This document shows positions 27,031-35,943 of a stretch of DNA of 64,000 bases, one piece after another. The stretch lies in contig OZ007012.1 of assembly GCA_963931435.1 (NCBI GenBank), positions 1,116,001-1,180,000 of the forward strand, in the 5' to 3' direction. The notes under the pieces are model-generated. The model saw nothing but the letters and a program-made list of their open reading frames with translations. It was not told where the DNA came from and ran no database searches. Positions within the stretch are counted from its first letter, which is position 1. The number at the start of each line of letters is the position of its first letter. A program made the position numbers and the translations under genes. Source of the stretch: Coprousia sp963931435 (GTDB lineage: Bacteria > Actinomycetota > Coriobacteriia > Coriobacteriales > Coriobacteriaceae).

Positions 27031-28320
27031 ATAGGGGCGGCGGAAGCGCTCGAAATAGTCAGAGAGGCGGGCGGGAACCCGCGCGACGACATGTGCGCCC
27101 GCCTCCTCGAACTCCTCGGAGACGACCTGGCAGTATCGATGGACGGTGCGCATGGCCGCGCCCTGGTCGAAGGGTATGAGCATGTCGATGAGGACATCGG
27201 TCGCCGCCGCAGCGCGCCCGATCGCGTCCGCGAGGGATCCGAGGCCGGCGCCGGTGACGGCGGAGCAGAACACCGCATCGGGAGCGCGACGACTGAACAT
27301 CGAGAGGTCAGAGGGATCGATCAGGTCGCACTTGTTGTAGACCGTGATGGCGGGCACCTCGTCGGCACCGATCTCGCGCAAGACGGCATGGACGGCGTCC
27401 TGCTGGCGCCGGGCGTCTTCGTCGGAGACGTCGACAACGTTGAGGATCAGATCCGCCTCGCGAACCTCGGAGAGCGTGGAGCGGAACGCGTCGACGAGTC
27501 CGTGCGGCAGCTTCTGGATGAAGCCGACGGTGTCAGTGAGCGTCATGACGCGCCCGCCGGGAAGCCGGTAGGTGCGCGTGGTGGGATCGAGCGTTGCGAA
27601 CAGCTTGTCCTGCGCGAGCACCTTGGAGCCGGTGAGCGCGTTGAGGAGGGAGGATTTGCCCGCATTTGTGTAGCCTGCGAGCGCAACGCGGAACACCGGG
27701 GAGGAGATGCGCGAGCTGGACTGGACCGCCCGGCGCTTCTCGATGACGGCGAGCTCGCGCTTGATGGTCGAGATGCGGCCGCGGATGAGGCGGCGGTCGA
27801 CCTCGAGCTGGCTCTCACCCTGCCCGAAACGGCTCCCGATGCCGCCGCGCGTCTGCTCCTTGGCGAGATGGCTCCACATGCCGCGCAGACGGGGCAGCAG
27901 GTACTGGAGCTGGGCGAGCTGCACCTGCAGGCGACCCTCACGCGTGGAGGCGTGCAGGCCGAAGATATCGAGGATGAGGGCGGTGCGATCGATGATCTTG
28001 ACCGGCTCGCCCACCGCGCGCTCGAGGTTGGATTGCTGGGAGGGCGTGAGGTCGTCGTCGAAGATGACCACGTCCGCCCCCAGGCGCTCGACGAATCCCT
28101 TGACCTCCTCGACCTTGCCCGATCCGATGAACGTGCGCGGATTGGGGCGATCGAGCCGCTGCGTGAGACGCGCCACCTCGACGGCGCCCGCCGTCTCAGC
28201 GAGGCGCTGGAGCTCATCGAGCGAGCGCTCGACCGGCCAGGCGGCGTCGCGACGCTCGACGCCCACCAGCACGGCGCGCTCGGGATCGGGTTCGGTGGAG
28301 ACGAAGGGGAACCGCGCCAT
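26959..28320 (-). CDS. hflX: GTPase HflX
   Basis: A 453-residue ribosome-associated GTPase implicated in splitting or rescue of stalled ribosomes. It has the N-terminal HflX domain with RTFIGSGKVEEV, a coiled coil with GGIGSRFGQGESQLEVDRR, and the G domain with GYTNAGKSS, DTVGFIQKLPH and NKCD. The ATG at 28320 lies 1 base past the miaA stop; upstream in-frame codons fall inside miaA. The C terminus overlaps the DUF1624 gene on the other strand. The miaA-hflX pair is a common arrangement. Confidence 0.93.
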   Translation of the reverse strand: MARFPFVSTEPDPERAVLVGVERRDAAWPVERSLDELQRLAETAGAVEVARLTQRLDRPNPRTFIGSGKVEEVKGFVERLGADVVIFDDDLTPSQQSNLERAVGEPVKIIDRTALILDIFGLHASTREGRLQVQLAQLQYLLPRLRGMWSHLAKEQTRGGIGSRFGQGESQLEVDRRLIRGRISTIKRELAVIEKRRAVQSSSRISSPVFRVALAGYTNAGKSSLLNALTGSKVLAQDKLFATLDPTTRTYRLPGGRVMTLTDTVGFIQKLPHGLVDAFRSTLSEVREADLILNVVDVSDEDARRQQDAVHAVLREIGADEVPAITVYNKCDLIDPSDLSMFSRRAPDAVFCSAVTGAGLGSLADAIGRAAAATDVLIDMLIPFDQGAAMRTVHRYCQVVSEEFEEAGAHVVARVPARLSDYFERFRRPYLPDEMRHDLEQGDEQGLVDEVDR

Positions 28321-28321
28321 C

Positions 28322-29239
28322 TCAGCAGCCCTCGCTCTCGCAGATGAGTTCCAGCGCCGCATCGGCGGAGACGGCATCCAGATCGATCCAGTGCACGCGC
28401 GCATCCCGCCTGAACCACGAGAGCTGGCGCTTCGCATAGCGGCGCGAACGCATCTTGATCAGATCGACCGCCTCATCGAGCCCGAGGCGCCCCTCGAGGT
28501 AGTCGATGAGCTCCTTGTAGCCGATCGCCTGGCGCGCCGTGAGGTCGGCACCGAATCCGTGGACGACGAGCTCCTCCACCTCGGCGAGAAGCCCCTGCTC
28601 CATCATGGCGTCCACCCGGGCGTCGATGCGCGCGTAGAGACGCTCGCGGTCCATGGTGAGGCCGTAGTACGAGGCATCGTAGTAGGGGCGGGGCGTCGAG
28701 AACCCCTCCTTCTGGCGGGCATAGCTCACCCCCTCGTCGCACATCTCCAACGCGCGGACGACCCGCTTGACGTTATGGGGGTGGATCACCGCCGCGCTCT
28801 CGGGATCGCGCTCGCGCAGGAGCCCGTGGAGCGCATCGGCTCCGATACGGCGCGCAAGATCATCGTAGGCGCGCCGCGCATCCGTCTCCTGCGAGCCAGC
28901 GGGGAAGCGCATGTCATCGAGGGCGGCGCGGATGTAGAGCCCCGTCCCCCCGCAGACGACGACCGGGGTCCCCTGGGCCCTCAGCTGATCGATCGCGCAT
29001 CGTGCATCACGCTGGTAGAGGGCGGCCGAGTAGGCGACATCGGGATCGACGACATCCACAAGCAGGAGCGGCGCGCGGCATTCGCCGGGAGCGGCCTTGG
29101 CGGTACCGATGTCCATGCCGCGGTAGACCTGCATCGCATCGGCCGATACGACCGCGCCGCCCAGACGGACGGCGAGGGCGTCGGCAAGGGCGGTCTTGCC
29201 GACGGCGGTGGGTCCGACGATGGTTACGATCCGCTTCAT
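28322..29239 (-). CDS. miaA: tRNA dimethylallyltransferase
   Basis: Transfers a dimethylallyl group to A37 of UNN-reading tRNAs. The 305-residue product has the P-loop GPTAVGKTALA, the DAMQVYRGMDIGTAK segment, the GGTGLYIRA motif and the basic C-terminal LSWFRRD. The ATG at 29239 overlaps the miaB stop (ATGA). With miaB directly upstream it completes ms2i6A37 synthesis; DMAPP comes from the IspH pathway encoded at 6855. Confidence 0.95.
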   Translation of the reverse strand: MKRIVTIVGPTAVGKTALADALAVRLGGAVVSADAMQVYRGMDIGTAKAAPGECRAPLLLVDVVDPDVAYSAALYQRDARCAIDQLRAQGTPVVVCGGTGLYIRAALDDMRFPAGSQETDARRAYDDLARRIGADALHGLLRERDPESAAVIHPHNVKRVVRALEMCDEGVSYARQKEGFSTPRPYYDASYYGLTMDRERLYARIDARVDAMMEQGLLAEVEELVVHGFGADLTARQAIGYKELIDYLEGRLGLDEAVDLIKMRSRRYAKRQLSWFRRDARVHWIDLDAVSADAALELICESEGC

Positions 29240-30609
29240 CGGGGGTCGCTGCACACGGTTCCGGAGAGGTAGAAGGTACGCGCGCGATCGACGTGCACGT
29301 CGATGATCGAGCCGATGAGGGAGGCCGGATCGACGCCCTCGGGCACGGGAGCGTGCACCGTCTGGTTCTTGGGCGACTTGCCCTGCAGCATGTGCGCATC
29401 CTTCTTGGACGTACCCTCAACGAGCACGGGCACGATATGATCCAGCTCGTGCTGGTTGAACGCATACGCGGAATCCTCGATCACCTTCACAAGCCGATCG
29501 AAGCGGTCCTGGATCTCCTCTCGTGTCGCGTTGGCGGGCATCTCTGCTGCAGGCGTGCCGGCGCGGCGCGAGTAGATGAAGGTGAACGCCTGAGCGTAGG
29601 CCGCTTCGCGGGCAAGGCTGAGGGTCTCCTCGAAATCCTCCTCCGTCTCTCCGGGGAACCCGACGATGATATCGGTGGTGAGCGCGATACCGGGGACAGC
29701 CTCGCGCACCGCGCGCACGAGGCCGAGGTAGTCCTCGCGTGTGTAGCGGCGGTTCATGAGCTTCAGGATGCGCGTAGAGCCAGACTGGACCGCCAGATGG
29801 AGGTGCGGCATGACGGCGGGCACCTCGGCCATGGCCTCGATGGTCTCGGGCAGGAGGTCCTTGGGATGCGAGGAGGTGAAGCGGATGCGCTCCACACCCG
29901 TCTCCCCCACCGCGCGCAGCAGGTCGGCGAAGCGCGGGGCGCCATAGAGATCGCGTCCGTAGGAATTGACGTTCTGCCCGAGCAGGGTGACCTCGCGCAC
30001 CCCGGCGCGAACGAGTCCCGTGACCTCATCGACCACCGACTCGAACAGGCGGCTCTTCTCACGGCCGCGCACGTAGGGGACGATGCAGTAGCTGCAGAAG
30101 TTGTTGCACCCGGTCATGATAGGGACCCAAGCGTGGTAGGCGGTCTGCCGATGCCAGGGAAGATCGGTCGCCGCCGCATCCACCTGCTCGGCGACGTCGA
30201 CATGGCGCTCGTCATCCTCGAAGGCCTCCTCGATGAGGCGGGCCACATGGGTTATCGCGTGCGTACCGAAGATCACGTTGACGTTGTCGACGTTGACGAG
30301 CAAGCCCTCGCCGTCGCGCTGGGCGATGCACCCACCGACCGCGATGACGCGCTTGCCGGACGGGGGCGCAGGCAGGCTCTTGCAGGACGAGCACTGCCCA
30401 TAGAGGCGCTGATCGGCCGCCTCGCGCACGCAGCAGGTCATGAAGACCACGATATCAGCCTCAGCGGGCTCAGACACCTCGAGGCAGCCGCACGAGTCAA
30501 GCAGGCCGCTCACGCGCTCGGCGTCATGCAAGTTCATCTGGCAGCCGAAGGTGCGGATGAAATAGGTCTTGCCGGAAAGGGCGGGCTGGGAGAAGCTGGT
30601 ATCGTTCAT
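29236..30609 (-). CDS. miaB: tRNA-2-methylthio-N6-dimethylallyladenosine synthase
   Basis: Radical SAM methylthiotransferase that adds CH3S to i6A37. The 457-residue protein has the N-terminal UPF0004 domain with C23, C59 or C60, and C94; the radical SAM cluster CX3CX2C at C168, C172 and C175 within GCNNFCSYCIVPYVRGRE; and a C-terminal TRAM domain. It precedes miaA with a 4-base overlap and follows spoVS by 3 bases. Confidence 0.95.
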   Translation of the reverse strand: MNDTSFSQPALSGKTYFIRTFGCQMNLHDAERVSGLLDSCGCLEVSEPAEADIVVFMTCCVREAADQRLYGQCSSCKSLPAPPSGKRVIAVGGCIAQRDGEGLLVNVDNVNVIFGTHAITHVARLIEEAFEDDERHVDVAEQVDAAATDLPWHRQTAYHAWVPIMTGCNNFCSYCIVPYVRGREKSRLFESVVDEVTGLVRAGVREVTLLGQNVNSYGRDLYGAPRFADLLRAVGETGVERIRFTSSHPKDLLPETIEAMAEVPAVMPHLHLAVQSGSTRILKLMNRRYTREDYLGLVRAVREAVPGIALTTDIIVGFPGETEEDFEETLSLAREAAYAQAFTFIYSRRAGTPAAEMPANATREEIQDRFDRLVKVIEDSAYAFNQHELDHIVPVLVEGTSKKDAHMLQGKSPKNQTVHAPVPEGVDPASLIGSIIDVHVDRARTFYLSGTVCSDPR

Positions 30610-30612
30610 GGG

Positions 30613-30930
30613 CTACGCCACCGTCTGCATATCGCCGGAATCGATCTGGTCGGAACCGTGCAAGCTGATCGCATGCACGTACACCGCGAGCTTGATGGCC
30701 GTGCGCGACTCGCCGTTGATGAGGATGTCGGAGAACACGGGGGCACAGGAGATGTCGTATCCCGTGGGGATGAGGAAGCCGCGCGCGATCGCGATGGCCT
30801 TGATGGCCTGGTTGACGGCGCCGGCGCCCACGCACTGGAGGTTGACGGGCACCCCGTCCTTCACCATGCCGGCGATGGCGCCGGCGACGGAGGCCGGGGA
30901 TGATTTGCTTGAGACCTTCAGATAGTCCAT
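30613..30930 (-). CDS. spoVS: Stage V sporulation protein S (SpoVS) homologue
   Basis: A 105-residue Alba-fold nucleic-acid-binding-type protein. LKVSSKSSPASVAGAIAG, GAGAVNQAIKAIAIARGF and a central SDILINGESRTAIKL match SpoVS closely. In Bacillus it affects sporulation septation, but homologues occur in non-spore-formers. It sits between the rny block and miaB, the same order as in Bacillus. The extra 20 C-terminal residues are not part of the core family. Confidence 0.92.
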   Translation of the reverse strand: MDYLKVSSKSSPASVAGAIAGMVKDGVPVNLQCVGAGAVNQAIKAIAIARGFLIPTGYDISCAPVFSDILINGESRTAIKLAVYVHAISLHGSDQIDSGDMQTVA

Positions 30931-31011
30931 CGACGTAACTCCTGCGTGTATGGTACGAATGACGTGCAGATTCTAGACTTTATCGCATGCGCTCCCGAGC
31001 GGCAAGCGCGC

Positions 31012-32094
31012 CTACTCCTCCTTGCTCACCGTGAAGGTGACCGTCACCTGGTCGCCGGAGACCTTCACGCGCGGCTCGGAGGAGAGCGAGAGGTAGTAGC
31101 GTTCTGAGAGATAGGAGAAATCCTTCTCGAGCATACGCGAGAAGGCCTCGATGTCGGAGCGGGCGATCTTGAGCCCCCTGCGGTCGCGCTCGAGGTCGAC
31201 CTTGGTCGGACCCGGTTTGGCACGCCGTTCGCGCAGCAGACGCGATGCCACGCTGCGCAACGGCTCGAGCACCCCCGAGAGGATGCGGTGCGCCGTGCGC
31301 TCGGAGATGTCGATCCCCATGTCATGGGCGATGCGGATGAAGTCTGCAGCGTCCGAGGCGAACCCCAGTCGATCGACGAGGGGCAGCTCCTTCTCGTCAT
31401 CGATGAACAGCAGGCGCGAGGCGTCGAGCTCATGGTTTGCGTTGGCATAGAGCGTCGAGGCGATCTCGGCGGGCGAGCCGAGGTAGACATCGCACCCGTG
31501 CAGCTCCTCCAAAGCGAACTCGCAGACGGTGCGGATGATGTTGTGGGGCCCGCGCGTGCAGACGAGGGCGCCCTCCTCGTCGCGCGACACCTGAGGCCAG
31601 CTCGATTGGTCGGCGCGCTCCGGCAGGGTGTCGGTCGCTGCGACCACCTCGAAGATCGAACCGAGTCCGGGAGCCGAATCGAGCACGCGCGCGGTTCGGC
31701 AGTTCTCCTTGATGGAGAAGAGCGCCATGCCGCGGCCGTGCACGCCCCAACGGTCCATGCGCATGGACTCAAGCTTGGAGGTAACGCGCGCCTCGAAGAT
31801 CGCCTCGCGCATGTCGGACGGCACGCCGCAGCCGTTGTCGATAAAGAGAAGCCGACGCTCATCTTCGGTCCGGGTCATCGCGAGGTAGACCGCGGAGGCG
31901 CCGGCATCGCGCGCATTGCGCAGCATCTCGATGACGATGTCCTCGACATGCTGGATGTCGTGCTTGGCCTGCCTCCGCTCCGCCTCGGAGACCCGGAGCC
32001 GGACGAAACCCTCCCCCAGGTTCTCCTCGACCCGGAGGTTCTTCTCACCGGTCATGGAGGTGATGAACGAGATGAGTTCGTTGGAATCCGTCAT
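31012..32094 (-). CDS. GHKL (Hsp90/MutL-type) ATPase of unknown function
   Basis: A 360-residue protein with an N-terminal GHKL ATP-binding domain: N-box EMLRNARDAGAS (56-67), G1 box DNGCG (86-90), and G2 box WGVHGRGMALFSI (116-128). These belong to the HATPase_c_3 style seen in Hsp90/MutL/MORC rather than histidine kinases; there is no phosphoacceptor His box. The C-terminal 200 residues contain a Lys/Arg-rich segment (about 285-310) and match nothing I recognise. The ATG at 32094 is likely (GTG at 32097 possible). It lies 15 bases after rny and so is probably co-expressed with RNase Y. Confidence 0.75.
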   Translation of the reverse strand: MTDSNELISFITSMTGEKNLRVEENLGEGFVRLRVSEAERRQAKHDIQHVEDIVIEMLRNARDAGASAVYLAMTRTEDERRLLFIDNGCGVPSDMREAIFEARVTSKLESMRMDRWGVHGRGMALFSIKENCRTARVLDSAPGLGSIFEVVAATDTLPERADQSSWPQVSRDEEGALVCTRGPHNIIRTVCEFALEELHGCDVYLGSPAEIASTLYANANHELDASRLLFIDDEKELPLVDRLGFASDAADFIRIAHDMGIDISERTAHRILSGVLEPLRSVASRLLRERRAKPGPTKVDLERDRRGLKIARSDIEAFSRMLEKDFSYLSERYYLSLSSEPRVKVSGDQVTVTFTVSKEE

Positions 32095-32109
32095 CACGGG
32101 CTCCCGGTG

Positions 32110-33660
32110 CTACTTGGCGATATCCACGGCGCGGCTCTCGCGGATCACCACGACGCGCACCTGGCCGGGATATTCCATCTCCTCCTCGATCTGGTGGGCG
32201 ATGTCATGGGCGAGCACCGTCGCCTCGGCATCGGAAATCTTGTCCGGCTGGACCATGACGTGGAGCTCGCGCCCCGCCTGCATGGCGTAGGTGCGCTCGA
32301 CGCCCTCGTGTGCGTTCGAGATCTCCTCGAGCTTCTCAAGGCGCTTGATGTAGTTCTCAGCGGACTCGCGGCGCGCGCCGGGACGGGATGCCGAGATGGC
32401 ATCACCGGCCATGACGAGCACGGCGAGCACGGAATTGGGGTCGACGTCGCCGTGATGCGCCTCGATCGCGTGGACGATGGCGGGTTTCTCGCCGTAGCGG
32501 CGCGCGAGGTCGGCACCGATGACGGCATGCGGGCCCTCGACCTCGTGGTCGATGGCCTTGCCGAGGTCGTGCAGGAGGCCGGCGCGCTTCGCCGAGGCGA
32601 CATCGACGCCGAGCTCGGAGGCCATGACGCCGCAGAGCTCGGCGACCTCGATGGAGTGGTTGAGGACGTTCTGGCCGAACGAGGTGCGATAGCGCAAGGC
32701 ACCGAGCGTCTTCACGAGCTCGGGGTGCAGATCGTGGATGCCGATGTCGAAAGCGGCCTGCTCGCCGGCCTCGCGCACGCGCTGCTGGACAAGGTTCGAC
32801 GCCTTCTGGTACATCTCCTCGATGCGCGCCGGGTGGATGCGGCCGTCGGCGATGAGGTTCTCGAGCGCCACACGGGCCGTCTCGCGCCGCACGGGATCGA
32901 AGCTGGAGAGCACGACGGTCTCCGGCGTGTCATCGATGACGAGGTTGACGCCCGAGACCTGTTCGAAGGTGCGGATGTTGCGTCCCTCGCGGCCGATGAT
33001 GCGGCCCTTGAGGTCGTCGGAGGGGATGTGGACAGAGGTAACCGTCACCTCCGCGGTGTGATCGGCCGCGCAGCGCTGGATGGCGAGCGAGATGATCTCC
33101 TGGGCCGTCTTCTGGCACTCGGCCTTGACGCGCTGCTCGGAGTCGCGGATGATCGACGCCGCCTCGTGCGTCACCTCGCCGCGGACCTTGTCCAGAAGCT
33201 CCTGATGGGCGTCCTCGCGCGTGAGGTCGGCGATGCGCTCGAGCTCCTCGGTCTGCTTGGCCATGAGCGCGTCGAGCTCGCGGCCGCGCTTCTCGATCTG
33301 CCCCGCCTGGCTGGAGAGCTGATGCTCGCGCTTGTCGAGCGCGTCGTTGCGGCGATCGAGCGACTCCTCGCGTTGCATCATGCGGTTCTCGAGGGTACGG
33401 AGCTCGCGTTTGCGCTGCTTCTCCTCCGCCTCGGCCGCCTGCTTGTTCTGGATGATCTCTTCCTTGGCCTCGAGAAGGGCTTCCTTCTTGAGCGTCTCCG
33501 CCTGACGCTGCGCGTCGCCAATCAGCTGGTCCGCCTGCGCGCGCGCCGACTCGATCTTGGAATCGGCCTCGCGAAGGCTCCCGTTCTTGGCGCTGCGCAT
33601 GGCGACCGTCGCGCCGCCGGCACCCAGTGCCAGGCAGACGATGCCGATGATAATCTCCAT
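32110..33660 (-). CDS. rny: Ribonuclease Y
   Basis: Membrane-anchored endoribonuclease initiating mRNA decay. The 516-residue protein has an N-terminal transmembrane helix (MEIIIGIVCLALGAGG), a long coiled coil (about 25-190), a KH domain (GRIIGREGRNIRTFEQ) and an HD phosphohydrolase domain with the catalytic LLHDLGKAID. The ATG at 33660 is chosen because AAGGAGC precedes it; longer in-frame starts lack a site. With RNase J, PNPase and this enzyme the window encodes most of an RNA degradosome. Confidence 0.95.
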   Translation of the reverse strand: MEIIIGIVCLALGAGGATVAMRSAKNGSLREADSKIESARAQADQLIGDAQRQAETLKKEALLEAKEEIIQNKQAAEAEEKQRKRELRTLENRMMQREESLDRRNDALDKREHQLSSQAGQIEKRGRELDALMAKQTEELERIADLTREDAHQELLDKVRGEVTHEAASIIRDSEQRVKAECQKTAQEIISLAIQRCAADHTAEVTVTSVHIPSDDLKGRIIGREGRNIRTFEQVSGVNLVIDDTPETVVLSSFDPVRRETARVALENLIADGRIHPARIEEMYQKASNLVQQRVREAGEQAAFDIGIHDLHPELVKTLGALRYRTSFGQNVLNHSIEVAELCGVMASELGVDVASAKRAGLLHDLGKAIDHEVEGPHAVIGADLARRYGEKPAIVHAIEAHHGDVDPNSVLAVLVMAGDAISASRPGARRESAENYIKRLEKLEEISNAHEGVERTYAMQAGRELHVMVQPDKISDAEATVLAHDIAHQIEEEMEYPGQVRVVVIRESRAVDIAK

Positions 33661-33818
33661 GCTGAGCTCCTTGTCAAAAACTTCTGTATCAGATAGCAGC
33701 AGCCCGCCCGAGGGCGAGCCGGACATTTGCGTGGTATAGGCACCCGCTATGAAGATCTATATCAACTATGAGCATCTCATCGACGATGAGCGTATATCAC
33801 AAGGCAAATGACTATTTC

Positions 33819-33847
33819 AGTCTACGTTGAGCAGCGGTGACTGTCAA
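33819..33847 (-). promoter_or_regulatory. Promoter upstream of rny
   Basis: On the minus strand a perfect TTGACA (33842-33847) is 17 bases from TAGACT (33819-33824). It would give an untranslated leader of about 150 bases before the rny ATG, longer than others here. A GC-rich inverted repeat (33701-33720) lies in that leader. Confidence 0.55.
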
Positions 33848-33896
33848 TTGTAAACGGGGTGTCAAGGAAGGCGACCGGGTCGGCAGCATCGTGACG

Positions 33897-34565
33897 TCAT
33901 TCCTCGGCGAGGCGCTCCTTGACCGCGTCGCGGGCGAGGGCGTAAGGGAAGCCCTTGCCCATGAGGAACCGCACGAGCTTCTCGAATGCCCGCGTGTCAG
34001 GCACGGCCTTTCGATCAAGAAGCGCCCGAGCCCGGGAGAGGTCGTCATCTGCGGAAAAGAACTCCTCGGGATAGCCCGGCACGGAATCCGCGTCCACGCC
34101 GCGACGGCGGAGCTCCTGCTCGATCCGAATCCGCCCCCACCCGCGACGCTTGCGCTCGTCGATGAAGTAGCGCGCGAAGCGCGCGTCGTCAATGAAGCGC
34201 GCCTCGCGTGCACGGGAGAGGGCGGACTCGATGGAAGCGGCGCGGAACCCGATGGCGGAGAGCTTTTCTCGCGCCTCGGCCTCGGCATGGTCGCGCCGCG
34301 CGAGCGCATCCACGAGGGTGGTGAAGCAGACGCGAGCGTCGAGGGCGAGAAGGGCGTCGCGCACCTCCTCATAGGCTGCGGGGAGCGCAGGCGCCTCCTT
34401 CTCGAAGGCGCGCGCCACGCGCGAGGGCACGGAGAACTCGAGGGAATCCCCCGCTTCGAGCTCGAAGCCGACCGTCGCCTGGGGCTTCTTGCGCCGGTAT
34501 TGGGCAGCCGCTCGCGCGGGTTTGTCGGGGTAGCTGAACGCCAGCCCCGTGACCAAGCGCTCCAT
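33897..34565 (-). CDS. recX: Regulatory protein RecX
   Basis: Modulator of RecA filaments. The 222-residue helical-repeat protein has the RecX core FIDDARFARYFIDERKRRGWGRIRIEQELRRRG plus a more divergent N-terminal 80 residues. It starts 6 bases after recA and is surely co-transcribed, so it should share the SOS control of recA. It is in the usual size range for RecX of Gram-positives. Confidence 0.9.
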   Translation of the reverse strand: MERLVTGLAFSYPDKPARAAAQYRRKKPQATVGFELEAGDSLEFSVPSRVARAFEKEAPALPAAYEEVRDALLALDARVCFTTLVDALARRDHAEAEAREKLSAIGFRAASIESALSRAREARFIDDARFARYFIDERKRRGWGRIRIEQELRRRGVDADSVPGYPEEFFSADDDLSRARALLDRKAVPDTRAFEKLVRFLMGKGFPYALARDAVKERLAEE

Positions 34566-34571
34566 CGACTA

Positions 34572-35657
34572 TCAGATGTCCGCGTCCGCGGCGACGGCAT
34601 CCCCCACGGGCTCGTCCGAGAACTCGAGCCCGCAAGCGACGCGCACCTTGTGCTCGATCTCCGACGAGAGCTCGGGATGAGTGCGCAGGAACTCCTTGGC
34701 GGCCTCGCGTCCCTGGCCCAGCCGGTCCTTGTCATAGGTGTACCAGGCGCCTGACTTGTTGACGATGCCCGATTCCACCGCCATATCCAGGATGGATCCC
34801 TCCTTGGAGATACCCGTTCCGTACATGATGTCGAACTCAGCCGTCTTGAAGGGTGCGGCCACCTTGTTCTTCACCACCTTGGCGCGCACGCGGTTGCCGA
34901 TGATCTCGTTGCCGTTCTTGATGCTGTCGATGCGGCGGATGTCGATGCGCACCGACGAGAAGAACTTGAGGGCTCGACCGCCCGTGGTGGTCTCGGGGTT
35001 GCCGAACATCACGCCGATCTTCTCGCGCAGCTGGTTGATGAAGATACAGGTGGTGTTGGATTTGGAGAGGGATCCCGCGAGCTTGCGCAGGGCCTGGCTC
35101 ATGAGGCGCGCCTGGAGGCCGACCGAGCTGTCGCCAATCTCGCCCTCGATCTCCGCCTTGGGGACGAGCGCGGCCACCGAGTCGATGACGATGGCATCGA
35201 TGGCGCCGGAGCGCACGAGCATGTCGCAGATCTCGAGCGCCTGCTCGCCGGTATCGGGCTGGGAGATGAGCACCTCGTCGATATCGACGCCGATGCGCGA
35301 CGCGTACGAGGGGTCGAGCGCGTGCTCGGCGTCGATGAAGGCGACGACGCCGCCGAGCGCCTGCGCCTCGGCGAGGATCTCGAGCGAGAGCGTGGTCTTG
35401 CCCGAGGACTCCGGTCCGTAGATCTCCACGATGCGCCCACGCGGCACGCCGCCGATGCCGAGCGCGGCGTCGAGGGCGAGGGCCCCCGTGGGTATGGCCT
35501 CGATCTCCATATCGTGGCCGTCGTCGCCGAACTTCATGATCGAGCCGCTGCCGAACTTCTTGATGATCTCCGCCGTGGTGGCATCGATCATCTTCTCGCG
35601 CTCCTCGCCGGTGGTGCGCTCGTGTACGGTCTTGGCGGGGCCGGAACTCTTCGCCAT
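34572..35657 (-). CDS. recA: Recombinase RecA
   Basis: Strand-exchange protein and LexA co-protease. The 361-residue product has Walker A GPESSGKTT (81-89), LSLEILAEAQ, the loop FINQLREKIGVMFGNPETTTGG and a conserved C-terminal domain ending in an acidic tail. The ATG at 35657 follows AAGGAGGATC; longer in-frame extension would run into the promoter. Its promoter carries a perfect LexA box. Confidence 0.97.
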   Translation of the reverse strand: MAKSSGPAKTVHERTTGEEREKMIDATTAEIIKKFGSGSIMKFGDDGHDMEIEAIPTGALALDAALGIGGVPRGRIVEIYGPESSGKTTLSLEILAEAQALGGVVAFIDAEHALDPSYASRIGVDIDEVLISQPDTGEQALEICDMLVRSGAIDAIVIDSVAALVPKAEIEGEIGDSSVGLQARLMSQALRKLAGSLSKSNTTCIFINQLREKIGVMFGNPETTTGGRALKFFSSVRIDIRRIDSIKNGNEIIGNRVRAKVVKNKVAAPFKTAEFDIMYGTGISKEGSILDMAVESGIVNKSGAWYTYDKDRLGQGREAAKEFLRTHPELSSEIEHKVRVACGLEFSDEPVGDAVAADADI

Positions 35658-35684
35658 CCTGATCCTCCTTCGTTGACTGAGTCG

Positions 35685-35713
35685 ATGGTAAACGAACAGC
35701 TGTTCGTAGTCAA
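35685..35713 (-). promoter_or_regulatory. SOS-controlled recA promoter
   Basis: On the minus strand TTGACT (35708-35713) and TACCAT (35685-35690) are 17 bases apart. The spacer is almost wholly the perfect LexA palindrome CGAACAGCTGTTCG (35693-35706), so LexA binding would occlude RNA polymerase. Confidence 0.85.
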
Positions 35714-35943
35714 GCGTCAACTATGAGCGTATCAGGGCAATCTGAACGAATTCGGAAAGAAGCTGTCACGCATCTGAACGGCCGAGAAGCAGCTGGTATC
35801 AGATCCCGGTCCCGTCGGTCAAACACAGCGAGGCTTCAATCAAAAGAGCTGCTGACGAACGTGGCCATCCTTCCAGGCGACGCAGAGGGATCTGAAGCAC
35901 CGGCGATGGACGTGGCGCAGGGGGCGCCGTGCCTCCATCGAAT
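35714..35943. other. Noncoding gap between the recA promoter and cinA
   Basis: About 230 bases after the cinA stop and before the recA promoter. I see no credible ORF, strong hairpin with a T-run, or repeat. It separates cinA transcription from recA and may hold a weak terminator. Confidence 0.4.
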
